A stretch of DNA of 7,913 nt, from positions 11,936 through 19,848 of the forward strand of contig DCFS01000309.1 in the NCBI GenBank assembly GCA_002319875.1, written 5' to 3'. Below are positions 1 through 7,351 of this stretch, one piece after another. The stretch is from Treponema sp. UBA1798. Its GTDB lineage: Bacteria > Spirochaetota > Spirochaetia > Treponematales > Treponemataceae. The notes under the pieces were generated by a model. The model saw only the letters and a program-made list of their open reading frames with translations, searched no databases and was not told the DNA's origin. A program made the translations under genes and the position numbers. Every line of letters starts with the position of its first letter. The stretch's first letter is position 1.

Positions 1-5
1 AAATA

Positions 6-12
6 CCGTCCT
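6..12 (-). promoter_or_regulatory. Possible ribosome-binding site of the next gene off the left edge
   Basis: Just after the TGA of the YfcC-like gene, the minus strand reads AGGACGG and then five more bases before the window ends. The spacing would put a start codon immediately beyond base 1. This suggests that another leftward gene follows within about 22 nt in the same operon. No part of its coding sequence is visible, so this is inference from one short purine-rich match. Confidence 0.3.
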
Positions 13-22
13 GACAATCGTA

Positions 23-1438
23 TCAGCCGTTCCAGCCGATACCCTGAAGAATGGAAATCGCTACGAACGCAAGACCTATCTGTATCAGAATCAGCGGCAT
101 AACCCATTTGAGATACCGGCCATAGGGAATCTTTGCAAACGCAAGACCACCCATCAGCGAGCCGACTGTCGGAATAATACAGTTCGTAAATCCGTCGCCG
201 AACTGGAAAGCCTGAACGGCGACCTGCCTCGTAATGCCTGTCAGATCAGCGACCGGAACCATAATAGGCATAACTGCCGTTGCCTGACCGGAACCGGATG
301 AAATAAAGAAATTGATAATGATATTAACCAGAAGCATGAAATTGGCTCCGGCTATCGGTCCGAATTGGTTAATGGGATTTGATACATAATAAACGACAGT
401 ATCCAGGATGCTGCCCTTTGTCAGGATAATCGTAATTGCATTGGCAAAACCTATAATAAATGCAGCATCGACTACACCCTGGCATCCTTTTAAGAATTCG
501 CGGGTTGTTTTTTCAAGTCCGAATCCGGATACGAGCCCAATAAGAATGGTAACGGCAAGGAATGTCGCAGAAATCTGATCGGCACCCCATTTGAAATTCA
601 ATGCACCGACCACGACCGCAACGATACCTGCGGCAGCAAGAATCAATGAAACGGTCTGCGGTACAGACAAGTTTGTAGTGCTGTCAGATGGCTGCGTGGG
701 ACTTCCCGCACCCATATAATCAGACAAATCCATACCGCTTTCATAATTCAAACTGTTCGAGGGATCCGCCTTTATTTTCCGAAAATAAAGCATTACAAAG
801 CCGTAGGACAGGATAAAGTTGATTATATGAAGTATAATACGTACACCGATACCGGAAAAAATAGGCAGCTGTGCAATAGTCTGCGCTATCCCGATTGTTG
901 CAAAGTTTGCCCATCCTACATTAAAGCCCGAGAATGAACCGAAAAAAATCATGGCAAATCCAAGAGCCGGGTCAAACCCCATAGCCATTGAAAGTACTAT
1001 TCCGACAGGAATAAGCACGAGCGTTACATTACCGAAAACACCGGTTGCGCCTCCAAGCGACATAATCGCCATGATAACCAGAATGGCAAAAGATTCCTTA
1101 CCGCGGACGCTGCGGGCAAGTTTTGCAAATCCGACATCGAGCGCTTTCGTTGCCGAAAGGATACCGACAGCAGAACCGACAAAAAACACCATCATAATAA
1201 GACTTATCTGTTTTTTGAATCCTTCCACGATAGACAAAAGCACAGACCAGAGTCCCTGAGGAGCTCTCTCTACAAGATGGAAAGAACCCGGTATGACTTT
1301 TGAAATACCGCTCTCCGTAACCCTCTTGTAGGTACCGGCAGGAATAATCCATGTGAGCACAGCTGCCAGAATGGCGATCGTAACAAGGATTACATACACA
1401 TTGGGAAACAGTTTTTTCTTTTCCACACTCTCATTCAT
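23..1438 (-). CDS. YfcC/DcuC-family secondary carrier (C4-dicarboxylate anaerobic carrier-like)
   Basis: This 471-residue integral membrane protein fits the YfcC/ArcD-like branch of the C4-dicarboxylate anaerobic carrier superfamily, whose members move carboxylates, amino acids or dipeptides across the inner membrane by symport or exchange. About twelve hydrophobic segments are visible, beginning at residues 11-33. A hydrophilic, Ser/Thr/Pro-rich loop at about 222-260 splits it into two halves. The family-like signature is in the second half: SSGSGQ at 380-385, then MPIMVPVADLTGITRQ and FQFGDG at 411-416. The ATG overlaps the 3' end of the permease gene by 8 nt and is preceded by an AAAGGGGG ribosome site 5 nt upstream, so the two genes are probably translationally coupled. 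It ends in TGA only 22 nt from the window edge. The substrate is not predictable; family names such as arginine/ornithine antiporter should not be transferred. Family assignment is firm, function is not. Confidence 0.9.
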   Translation of the reverse strand: MNESVEKKKLFPNVYVILVTIAILAAVLTWIIPAGTYKRVTESGISKVIPGSFHLVERAPQGLWSVLLSIVEGFKKQISLIMMVFFVGSAVGILSATKALDVGFAKLARSVRGKESFAILVIMAIMSLGGATGVFGNVTLVLIPVGIVLSMAMGFDPALGFAMIFFGSFSGFNVGWANFATIGIAQTIAQLPIFSGIGVRIILHIINFILSYGFVMLYFRKIKADPSNSLNYESGMDLSDYMGAGSPTQPSDSTTNLSVPQTVSLILAAAGIVAVVVGALNFKWGADQISATFLAVTILIGLVSGFGLEKTTREFLKGCQGVVDAAFIIGFANAITIILTKGSILDTVVYYVSNPINQFGPIAGANFMLLVNIIINFFISSGSGQATAVMPIMVPVADLTGITRQVAVQAFQFGDGFTNCIIPTVGSLMGGLAFAKIPYGRYLKWVMPLILIQIGLAFVAISILQGIGWNG

Positions 1439-3344
1439 TTTTACCCCCTTTCCAGGAAAACATTCCTTCGACTTTAAATTTTCTCAGAGAATACATGCAA
1501 GCGAATATGACGGCTGCAACCAGAGAAAGAATTATATTCGGTGTTATGGCAACAGCGGCAATAACAAAATACAAAATGCGCTCAAATATCGAAATTTTCT
1601 GTTCGATAAAACCCTGCAGAAAAATAGCCACGGAATAACAGACAACTACTGCAGAAATAAGTGTAACAAGGGTTGTAAAATCAAAATGAATCGAAAGATA
1701 ATCTGTGTTGAACGCAAAAGCGAAAGGAAGGATAAACCCGGTAATCCCCAGTTTGAAAGCCGTCATGCTTACTTTCATAGGATTTTCTTCCGCAATACCG
1801 GCAGCAGCATACGAAGCTACGGCAACGGGTGGCGTAATAGCGGAAATACAAGCAAAATACAGCAGAAAGAGATGTGCCGAAAGTACAGGCAATCCCAGCT
1901 TGACAAGCGCAGGGGCGATGGCTGTTGCGCAGACGATATACGCCGCAGTTGTAGGAAGTCCCATGCCGAGAATGGCACAGACAACCATAGACAAAACCAG
2001 AGACAATATGAGGGAACTTGTTCCCAGCTGGACAATAAAATTAGAAAATTTAAGACCAAGCCCGGTAAGTGAAAAAATACCGACAATGATGCCGGAAGCG
2101 GCACATGCGCTGAGTACTGCACACAGGGACTTGCCTGCCGACACAGCCCCCTGAAGAAAACGGCTGAACGTCAGCCTGTCCTTTGAATCAAGCAGGCCGC
2201 AGACGATAATGGACAGCGTCGAATATATTGCCGCTCTCATCGGAGTAGTCTGAAAACCAAGCAGAAGAATCAGAAGAACCGCGACAGGAACAGCCAGCTT
2301 GACACTCCGTGCAAGAGAAGTTTTCAGGTCAGGAATATCATTACTGTCAACACCTTTAATCTGATAACGAACGGCTTCGAGATCCACCATCTTAAACAGA
2401 CATAGATAGTACATAAGCGCAGGGATGATCGCACTGATACATACCGTCGCATACGGAACGCCTGCTATATCGGCAAGAACGAATGCCGCCGCTCCCATAA
2501 CGGGAGGCATAATCTGGCCGCCAGTGGACGAAACCGCTTCTACCGCACCGGCAGTTGCTTTCGAATACCCGCTGCGCTTCATAAGCGGGATAGTAAAAGC
2601 ACCGGTACTTACGACATTCGCAACACAGCTGCCGGATATCGTTCCAAAAAGTGCACTGGCTACTACGGAAATTTTGGCAGGTCCGCCGCGCTTTTTTCCG
2701 GCCAGCGTTATCGCAATATTCTGAAAAATCACATCCGCACCGGAAGCACCAAGATACGCAGCAAACACAAGGAACAGATACACATTTGAAGCACTTGTAC
2801 CGGTGGGGACTCCATAAATACCCCGGTCGCTGAATAAAGCCAGTATGACACGGCGCAATGAATACCCGCGGTTACCGAACAATCCTGGAATATACCCCCC
2901 GACAAGCGCATATATAACAGCAACCACTGCAATTATCGGGAGCACAAGACCGAGTGCACGCCGCGCTGCTTCCAGGACAATAAGCGTCAGGATCAATCCG
3001 AAGACATATATTTTATCAGTGATGATGTTATTCTGCATATCCTGTGAATATGATTCAAAATTGATGATGACATAAAGACTTATAATCAGAATAAAGGCTA
3101 TGCAAAGCCAGTCGGTAATTCTGCATATGATAACCGGCAGATGACGTCCTTTACGGAAGGATGTTTCCAGAGGGTTATAAAGGAAAACCAGAATCAGGCC
3201 GATCATTACATGGAAAGCGTAAAATTCTATGCTGGGAAGAGTAAATACCGTAAAATTACCGACATGCAGTAAAACGGCAAATAATGATACATACAGAATT
3301 ACCGCGGTTATAACACGCGTATATGCAGAAGTTCTCTGCCCCAT
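1431..3344 (-). CDS. TRAP transporter permease, fused small and large subunits (TAXI type, 4TM/12TM)
   Basis: This 637-residue protein is the membrane part of a tripartite ATP-independent periplasmic transporter, which uses ion gradients to import a solute delivered by a periplasmic binding protein. It joins the small DctQ-like part (hydrophobic segments at about 10-27, 42-56, 76-95 and 112-148) to a DctM-like large part. Large-subunit hallmarks are GPAKISVVASALFGTISGSC at 221-240, the VSSTGGQIMPPVMGAAAF stretch at 271-288, GMGLPTTAAYI at 460-470 and SAITPPVAVASYAAAG at 501-516. Extra hydrophobic segments at about 555-580 and 588-617 end the chain, as in other TAXI-linked fused permeases. A strong GGAGGGAG ribosome site lies 6 nt before the ATG. 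It follows its binding-protein gene after a 197-nt structured gap and overlaps the downstream carrier gene by 8 nt. Family assignment is very secure; the substrate is unknown. Confidence 0.95.
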   Translation of the reverse strand: MGQRTSAYTRVITAVILYVSLFAVLLHVGNFTVFTLPSIEFYAFHVMIGLILVFLYNPLETSFRKGRHLPVIICRITDWLCIAFILIISLYVIINFESYSQDMQNNIITDKIYVFGLILTLIVLEAARRALGLVLPIIAVVAVIYALVGGYIPGLFGNRGYSLRRVILALFSDRGIYGVPTGTSASNVYLFLVFAAYLGASGADVIFQNIAITLAGKKRGGPAKISVVASALFGTISGSCVANVVSTGAFTIPLMKRSGYSKATAGAVEAVSSTGGQIMPPVMGAAAFVLADIAGVPYATVCISAIIPALMYYLCLFKMVDLEAVRYQIKGVDSNDIPDLKTSLARSVKLAVPVAVLLILLLGFQTTPMRAAIYSTLSIIVCGLLDSKDRLTFSRFLQGAVSAGKSLCAVLSACAASGIIVGIFSLTGLGLKFSNFIVQLGTSSLILSLVLSMVVCAILGMGLPTTAAYIVCATAIAPALVKLGLPVLSAHLFLLYFACISAITPPVAVASYAAAGIAEENPMKVSMTAFKLGITGFILPFAFAFNTDYLSIHFDFTTLVTLISAVVVCYSVAIFLQGFIEQKISIFERILYFVIAAVAITPNIILSLVAAVIFACMYSLRKFKVEGMFSWKGGKNE

Positions 3345-3365
3345 AACACACTCCCTCCAGTAATT

Positions 3366-3414
3366 CCGGGAAACAAATAACTGGATGCCGATGGCATTAC
3401 CTGCGTTTCCCCGG
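3366..3414 (-). repeat. Bulged stem-loop just upstream of the permease ribosome site
   Basis: CCGGGAAAC at 3366-3374 pairs with GTTTCCCCGG at 3405-3414, apart from one bulged C. Inside lies a second small hairpin, ATGCC-GAT-GGCAT at 3385-3397. The structure ends about 8 nt before the permease Shine-Dalgarno, so it should not mask it directly. It may act with the other two hairpins in this gap to stabilise the binding-protein message or tune permease expression. The role is inferred; the pairing is seen directly. Confidence 0.5.
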
Positions 3415-3435
3415 ATATGAATACTGTTGTAACTG

Positions 3436-3464
3436 CGTTACTTTCCTTTTTCCGGAAAGTAACG
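3436..3464 (-). repeat. Perfect 11-bp stem-loop between binding-protein and permease genes
   Basis: CGTTACTTTCC at 3436-3446 and GGAAAGTAACG at 3454-3464 are exact inverted copies with a 7-nt loop. On the transcribed (minus) strand it is followed by CAGTTACAACAG, with no U-run, so it does not look like a full rho-independent terminator for the operon. Position fits a processing or mRNA-stabilising hairpin that protects the 3' end of the binding-protein message, as is known for many binding-protein-dependent transporter operons. A T-rich tract does follow on the plus strand, but no plus-strand gene is present to be terminated. Confidence 0.6.
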
Positions 3465-3504
3465 TAACGATTTTTATTCGTGCGAAGGTTTAATACCACG
3501 CCCC

Positions 3505-3524
3505 TTCCGCCGCTTACGGTGGAA
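3505..3524 (-). repeat. Stem-loop directly after the binding-protein stop codon
   Basis: TTCCGCCG at 3505-3512 and CGGTGGAA at 3517-3524 form an 8-bp stem with one non-Watson-Crick position and a 4-nt loop; ACCA/TGGT at 3495-3498 and 3526-3529 could extend it across an internal loop. It begins about 18 nt after the stop of the TAXI protein gene. There is no U-tract behind it on the minus strand. It is likely part of the intercistronic structured region rather than a strong terminator. Confidence 0.4.
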
Positions 3525-3541
3525 CTGGTGATTTGAAAAAA

Positions 3542-4543
3542 TTATTTAATCAGCTCTGCAGGAATTTTAATTCCCTGTTCCTTCAGATATTTAATAACAC
3601 CGGGATGAAGCGGAATATTAAAGTTGACCGCATCCGCCGGAGTGCAATACTGAAGACTTTTGTGAATAGCCAGCAGATCTGATTTTTTCTCAAAAAGTGT
3701 TTTCGCGATGATATACACATCATCCGTTGAAAGATCAGCCGAACATACAAGCATATTCCATTCAGATACGGTAGGTATATCCGCCGTGGTACCGGCATAG
3801 GAACCCTTCGGCATAACGGAAGCCTTATAAAAAGGATATGTACCGGTAAAAAACTTCTGCTCTTCCGGCGTCAGACCGATAAAACGAAGACTTTTTGTTG
3901 CCTCAAGTTCACTGATCGCAGCAAAAGGCGGATAGGAAAACAGAACGGCAACGTCAACCTGTCCCTGTGAAACAGCCGTAGCGGTTGCCCCATGCCCGTC
4001 ATTAAAAATGGAAGCCGGATTTATACCCAGCTTGGCAAAAGCACTGCGCAGAACGCTGTCCATCGCAGCCCCTTTCGATCCGAGTCCTACAATTTTGCCG
4101 TTATAATCTTTTAACGACCTTATGCTGCCTGTTGAAAGCGTATACATCGTCATATAAGAGGGATACAGGGGAACAAGCCCTAAAACTTTTGTCATCGGTT
4201 TTCCGTTTGTCCATTTCCCAGTTCCATTGGCTCCTTCATAAAGCGCTGATGTCATCGCAAATCCTATTTCAGCTTCCCCACTCTCGATCATCGCAAGATT
4301 CGCCGTTGAACCTCCCGTTTCTTCAGACGTAAATACAAATTTCTGAGGTAAAGCATTGTTAAGTACCGTTGCAAGTCCGCCGCCGATCAGATAAAAGTTC
4401 CCTCCGTTGGAACTTGTTCCGATTGAATACCGCTTCGGAGAAGATCCCTGCTCTGATGCCACAGAACCATCCCTGCTGCCAGCGGCTGCCGCCAGCGACA
4501 GAACAAGGCAAAACATACCTGTTACAAAAAATGTCTTTTTCAT
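3542..4543 (-). CDS. TAXI-family TRAP transporter solute-binding protein
   Basis: This 333-residue exported protein is the receptor of a TAXI (TRAP-associated extracytoplasmic immunogenic) TRAP system; it captures solute outside the membrane and hands it to the fused permease encoded next. A signal peptide is clear: MKK, a hydrophobic core at about 5-21, then Ala-Ala-Ala-Gly-Ser. The mature part starts with a low-complexity Ser/Glu/Gly linker (to about 36), followed by the typical first strand and glycine loop, IGTSSNGGNFYLIGGGLATV at 41-60. Further family-like stretches are ESGEAEIGFAM at 87-97, GKIVGLGSKGAA at 149-160 and GQVDVAVLFSYP at 194-205. No lipobox cysteine follows the signal region (Ser23 occupies a plausible +1 position), so it may be a free periplasmic protein. 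The ATG has AGGAG 9 nt upstream, and a TATAAT lies 30 nt before it. Ligand unknown; characterised TAXI proteins are few, and glutamate or other carboxylates are only precedents. Confidence 0.93.
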   Translation of the reverse strand: MKKTFFVTGMFCLVLSLAAAAGSRDGSVASEQGSSPKRYSIGTSSNGGNFYLIGGGLATVLNNALPQKFVFTSEETGGSTANLAMIESGEAEIGFAMTSALYEGANGTGKWTNGKPMTKVLGLVPLYPSYMTMYTLSTGSIRSLKDYNGKIVGLGSKGAAMDSVLRSAFAKLGINPASIFNDGHGATATAVSQGQVDVAVLFSYPPFAAISELEATKSLRFIGLTPEEQKFFTGTYPFYKASVMPKGSYAGTTADIPTVSEWNMLVCSADLSTDDVYIIAKTLFEKKSDLLAIHKSLQYCTPADAVNFNIPLHPGVIKYLKEQGIKIPAELIK

Positions 4544-4572
4544 ACCGACTCTCTCCTGTCAGAATTTAAATT

Positions 4573-4601
4573 ATTATAATTGAATACTTCAATCATCAGA
4601 A
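4573..4601 (-). promoter_or_regulatory. Candidate internal promoter before the TAXI gene
   Basis: On the minus strand a perfect TATAAT (4578-4573) lies in an AT-rich gap 30 nt before the TAXI start. A 17-nt spacer separates it from TTCTGA (4601-4596), a weak -35 match. A small inverted repeat, TTGAA-GTA-TTCAA, sits inside the spacer. This could give the transport genes a transcript independent of the three enzyme-type genes upstream. The -10 is strong and the -35 poor, so confidence is modest. Confidence 0.35.
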
Positions 4602-4604
4602 TCA

Positions 4605-5003
4605 TTACAGCGGAAGCAGAAATACGCGGAGCGATCTGAATGATTTTCCTCCGCGGAAACCGCCACCGAATACATGTCCGCCAGCCATGGCTGCAGCAAC
4701 ATGGATGTGAACGAACAGCGGATCTCCCTTATCCGGATACATGGCAGCCAGATCAGGATCGACCGCATCCCATTTCATCACTTCGCCCGTAAAACCTACG
4801 ATTTCACAGGCAACAGTATATGGTACTTCGGCAGTCCGCAGCGGCAGGTCATGTTCAACCGGGGCCGCTATGCGGATATCCTGTGCCGAACCGATGGCTC
4901 CGATAATAAGAGCATTTTCAATACCGTGACCGACAAGAAAATCAAGGATACACGTTTTTATATCTTTCCCTGCCGGTATAATGATCTGCAGCATTTCCGG
5001 CAT
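4605..5003 (-). CDS. PPC/DUF296 domain protein
   Basis: This 132-residue soluble protein consists of a single PPC (plant and prokaryote conserved, DUF296) domain. It shows the expected order: an N-terminal strand ending in IPAGKDI (8-14), the GIENALIIGAIGSAQDIRIA region (27-46), the EIVGFTGEV strand (67-75), and the histidine-containing end with HIH at 99-101 and GGH at 108-110. The closely spaced histidines are typical of bacterial members and may form a metal site. In plants this domain is attached to AT-hooks in DNA-binding proteins; this copy has no AT-hook, and the function of free-standing bacterial copies is not established. Length is normal for the family. Only 2 nt separate its ATG from the stop of the flavoprotein gene, with AGGTGG inside that gene's 3' end, so the two are probably translationally coupled. 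The conserved placement suggests a role in the same pathway, which I cannot specify. Confidence 0.85.
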   Translation of the reverse strand: MPEMLQIIIPAGKDIKTCILDFLVGHGIENALIIGAIGSAQDIRIAAPVEHDLPLRTAEVPYTVACEIVGFTGEVMKWDAVDPDLAAMYPDKGDPLFVHIHVAAAMAGGHVFGGGFRGGKSFRSLRVFLLPL

Positions 5004-5005
5004 AG

Positions 5006-6367
5006 CTAACGTACCACCTGCTTTAATGCCTGGCTGGCTGCGATAAGAACCGGGTCATAGACCGGAGCCACAGGAGGCGCATATACCAGATCAAGATCAT
5101 TCACCTGGGCAACTGTCATGCCTGCAGTAATACAGGCAACCAGAACATTAATCCTTCCGGCAACCGGGTCGCTGCCGATCCCCTGGGCGCCAAGCAGTCT
5201 GCCGTTTTCCGTATCGAATACAAGATTTATGAAATTCGCTCTTCCCCCGGGATAATACGACGCACGGTCAGACTTTGAAATAAGTGTTTCGGCAGCATGA
5301 AATCCCGCAGCTTTTGCATCAGAAAGAGAAAGTCCGGTCGCTGCAATACAGCAGTCATACACTTTTGTTACCATGGAACCGAGTACTCCCGGGAACGACG
5401 CATATTCACCGCCGATAACACTTCCGGCCACACGCCCCATCTTATTTGCCGTTGTCCCAAGTGGAACATACACATTTTTACCGGATAGTATATGCTTCAT
5501 CTGTACACAGTCCCCGCAGGCAAAAATGGCAGGATCACTCGTACGCTGGTGTTCGTCCACTACGATACCTCCTTTCAGACCGAGTTCGAGACCAGCGGCC
5601 TGCGCCAGTGCAGTCGCAGGCCGCACACCGATTGACAGAACAACCAGCCCGCAGGGAACCGGAATCCCGTCGGGCCCGCAGACTCCTTTAACATGCCCTG
5701 CTTCACTTTCAATACGGGTAACCGGAGAACCTGTCAGAACCTTTATACCATGCGATTCCAGGGTTTCCTGTATCATATGGGAAAAAGCCTCAGGAAGAAA
5801 GGGAAGCAGGCGGTCCATAGCTTCAAAAACCGTTACCTGCAGGCCTGCTGAAGCAAGCTGTTCGGACAGTTCAAGACCGATAAAACCGCCCCCTGCGATA
5901 CAGGCCCTGTGGGCATTTGAAGCCAGATATTTCATATAGATTCCATCTTCAACGGTACGAAGGACACAGACACCCTTTGACTCGACACCATCCAGCTCCG
6001 GTATAACAGGAACGGCGCCTGTCGCAATAACCAGATAATCGTATCCGTATACTGACAATGTTCCCGTTTCCAGATTCTTTACGGTTACTTCCTTTTCCTG
6101 ACGACGGATTACCGTCACTTCGTGATGAATCAGGACCGTTATATTTCTTTTTTCTTCCATTTCGGAAACAGACACGGATACAAGCTGTTCCGGTTCCCCG
6201 ATCATACCACCGACAAAATACGGCAGACCGCAGGCTCCGTAACTGATATAGCCTGTTTTTTCAAATACCGTTATCTCCAGATCCGGATTCAGGCGCTTTG
6301 CTTTTGATGCAGCGCTCAGTCCGGCAGCAGTACCTCCGATAACGACAAGCCGTTCCTTTTTACCCAT
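5006..6367 (-). CDS. FAD-dependent NAD(P)-disulfide oxidoreductase, CoA-disulfide reductase / NADH oxidase-like
   Basis: This 453-residue cytoplasmic flavoprotein belongs to the group that includes CoA-disulfide reductase, NADH oxidase and NADH peroxidase. Visible parts in order: an FAD-binding dinucleotide fold at 7-36 (VVIGGTAAG, then ITVFEK), a single redox cysteine in SYGACGLPYFVGG (Cys46), the ATGA motif at 115-118, an NAD(P)H-binding GGGFIG at 159-164 followed by VTVFE at 178-182, the second FAD motif FACGD at 282-286, and a C-terminal dimerisation domain with YAPPVAPVYDPV at 429-440. The single active-site Cys and the C-terminal Tyr-Ala-Pro-Pro fit CoA-disulfide reductase better than glutathione reductase, which has a CxxxxC pair; related polysulfide reductases and NADH oxidases cannot be excluded, and no rhodanese domain is attached. 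AGGAG lies 8 nt before the ATG. It sits 17 nt after the lyase gene and 2 nt before the PPC gene. Family assignment is secure; the electron acceptor is not. Confidence 0.9.
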   Translation of the reverse strand: MGKKERLVVIGGTAAGLSAASKAKRLNPDLEITVFEKTGYISYGACGLPYFVGGMIGEPEQLVSVSVSEMEEKRNITVLIHHEVTVIRRQEKEVTVKNLETGTLSVYGYDYLVIATGAVPVIPELDGVESKGVCVLRTVEDGIYMKYLASNAHRACIAGGGFIGLELSEQLASAGLQVTVFEAMDRLLPFLPEAFSHMIQETLESHGIKVLTGSPVTRIESEAGHVKGVCGPDGIPVPCGLVVLSIGVRPATALAQAAGLELGLKGGIVVDEHQRTSDPAIFACGDCVQMKHILSGKNVYVPLGTTANKMGRVAGSVIGGEYASFPGVLGSMVTKVYDCCIAATGLSLSDAKAAGFHAAETLISKSDRASYYPGGRANFINLVFDTENGRLLGAQGIGSDPVAGRINVLVACITAGMTVAQVNDLDLVYAPPVAPVYDPVLIAASQALKQVVR

Positions 6368-6384
6368 TGCGTACGCTCCTGCGT

Positions 6385-7302
6385 TTATCTTCCGATACCA
6401 TATTTAGCTATGACACCCATTTCGTCCAGCATTTTTTCAAGTTCATCACGATGATGTCCCGTATAATCCTGATACGGTTTGCGCAAATGTCCTCCGGGCA
6501 GTCCCAGAATAGTGAGTGCAGCCTTGATAACAATCGGATTTGAAAACATATACAGCTGCTGAAGAAGGGGGAACCACTTGAAATACGCTTCCCGTGACGA
6601 TTCCATGATATCCATGCTCGTCCACGGACGGGAATAAAAAGCAGCTTCTTCCGGAATAATATTTCCGCCGATATTCGCTGTTCCCGTACCACCGACAGCC
6701 AGCGTAGGCAGGACGATGGAATACTTCGGATAGTCGCAGCACATAATTTTGATTTTGCCCCCGCAAAGTCTCTGAACCTGTACGAGCTGTTCTGAAGACG
6801 GCATTGCCTCCTTATCGACAACAAAATTCGGATGAAGGTCAGAAAGTTTTTTAATTGTTTCCGGTTCAACAAGAACTCCGAGGCGGGAAGGATTATTATA
6901 GATGCCGCAGGGAATGCCGACAGATCCCATGCATGTATCGAAATGGACGAATGCGGCTGTCTGCGGAATAAGAACGTACGGAGGTACTGTAAAAATAACG
7001 CCGTCCGCACCTTCCTTTTCGCAGTAACGCGCAAACTCAACACTTTGTTCTGTGGTAAACGATGCCGCGCTGAAAAATACGGGGATACGGCCCTGTGTCA
7101 TTTTAATGACTTCATGAACTATTTTCTTTTTTTCTTCTATTGTAAGAAGCGTAACTTCTCCCGCTGAACCAAGAATAAACAGCTGGGATGTACCGTAGCG
7201 GATCTGCCGGTCGATCAGTATGGAAAAACCTTCATAGTCAATCTGGTTATCTGCGGTAAACGGTGTCGGCATGGCAACAAACGAGCCGGTTAAATTAATC
7301 AT
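6385..7302 (-). CDS. DapA/N-acetylneuraminate-lyase superfamily aldolase or lyase
   Basis: This 305-residue protein is a class I (Schiff-base) TIM-barrel enzyme of the dihydrodipicolinate synthase/N-acetylneuraminate lyase superfamily, whose members make or break a C-C bond next to pyruvate or another 2-oxo acid. The expected catalytic set is present: Tyr135 in GIYNNPSR (133-140) and the Schiff-base lysine Lys164 in VVDKEA (161-166). GTGTAN at 205-210 fits the conserved late glycine-rich loop. The phosphate-loop-like motif is GSAGE (45-49) instead of the GTTGE of true DapA, so the threonine that relays protons in DapA is replaced by alanine. I therefore do not call it a lysine-biosynthesis enzyme; sugar-acid aldolase, hydroxy-oxo-acid aldolase or a related dehydratase are alternatives. 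Length is normal. ATG is supported by AGGAG 11 nt upstream. It is the first gene of the cluster, directly behind the promoter and palindrome, so it is probably a catabolic gene induced with the transporters. Confidence 0.88.
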   Translation of the reverse strand: MINLTGSFVAMPTPFTADNQIDYEGFSILIDRQIRYGTSQLFILGSAGEVTLLTIEEKKKIVHEVIKMTQGRIPVFFSAASFTTEQSVEFARYCEKEGADGVIFTVPPYVLIPQTAAFVHFDTCMGSVGIPCGIYNNPSRLGVLVEPETIKKLSDLHPNFVVDKEAMPSSEQLVQVQRLCGGKIKIMCCDYPKYSIVLPTLAVGGTGTANIGGNIIPEEAAFYSRPWTSMDIMESSREAYFKWFPLLQQLYMFSNPIVIKAALTILGLPGGHLRKPYQDYTGHHRDELEKMLDEMGVIAKYGIGR

Positions 7303-7351
7303 AGCCTTTGCAACTCCTGTAATAGTATGGGAACAAGGTATTCCGAGCCAG

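Noticed and set aside
1353..2072. 239-codon rightward open frame inside the permease gene
   Set aside because: It is antisense to a clearly real membrane protein; its translation is Lys/Arg/Asn-rich with no domain pattern, and no ribosome site or promoter supports it.
3436..3480. Hairpin followed by a T-run on the plus strand, as a terminator
   Set aside because: The T-run follows only on the plus strand, where no gene exists; on the transcribed strand there is no U-tract.
5373..5939. 188-codon rightward open frame inside the flavoprotein gene
   Set aside because: Ser/Pro/Arg-rich translation typical of the reverse strand of a GC-balanced gene; the opposite strand encodes a complete, motif-bearing flavoprotein.
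6408..7043. 211-codon leftward open frame inside the lyase gene
   Set aside because: Same strand but a different frame from the lyase, which retains all catalytic motifs in its own frame; no sign of a frameshifted or second product.
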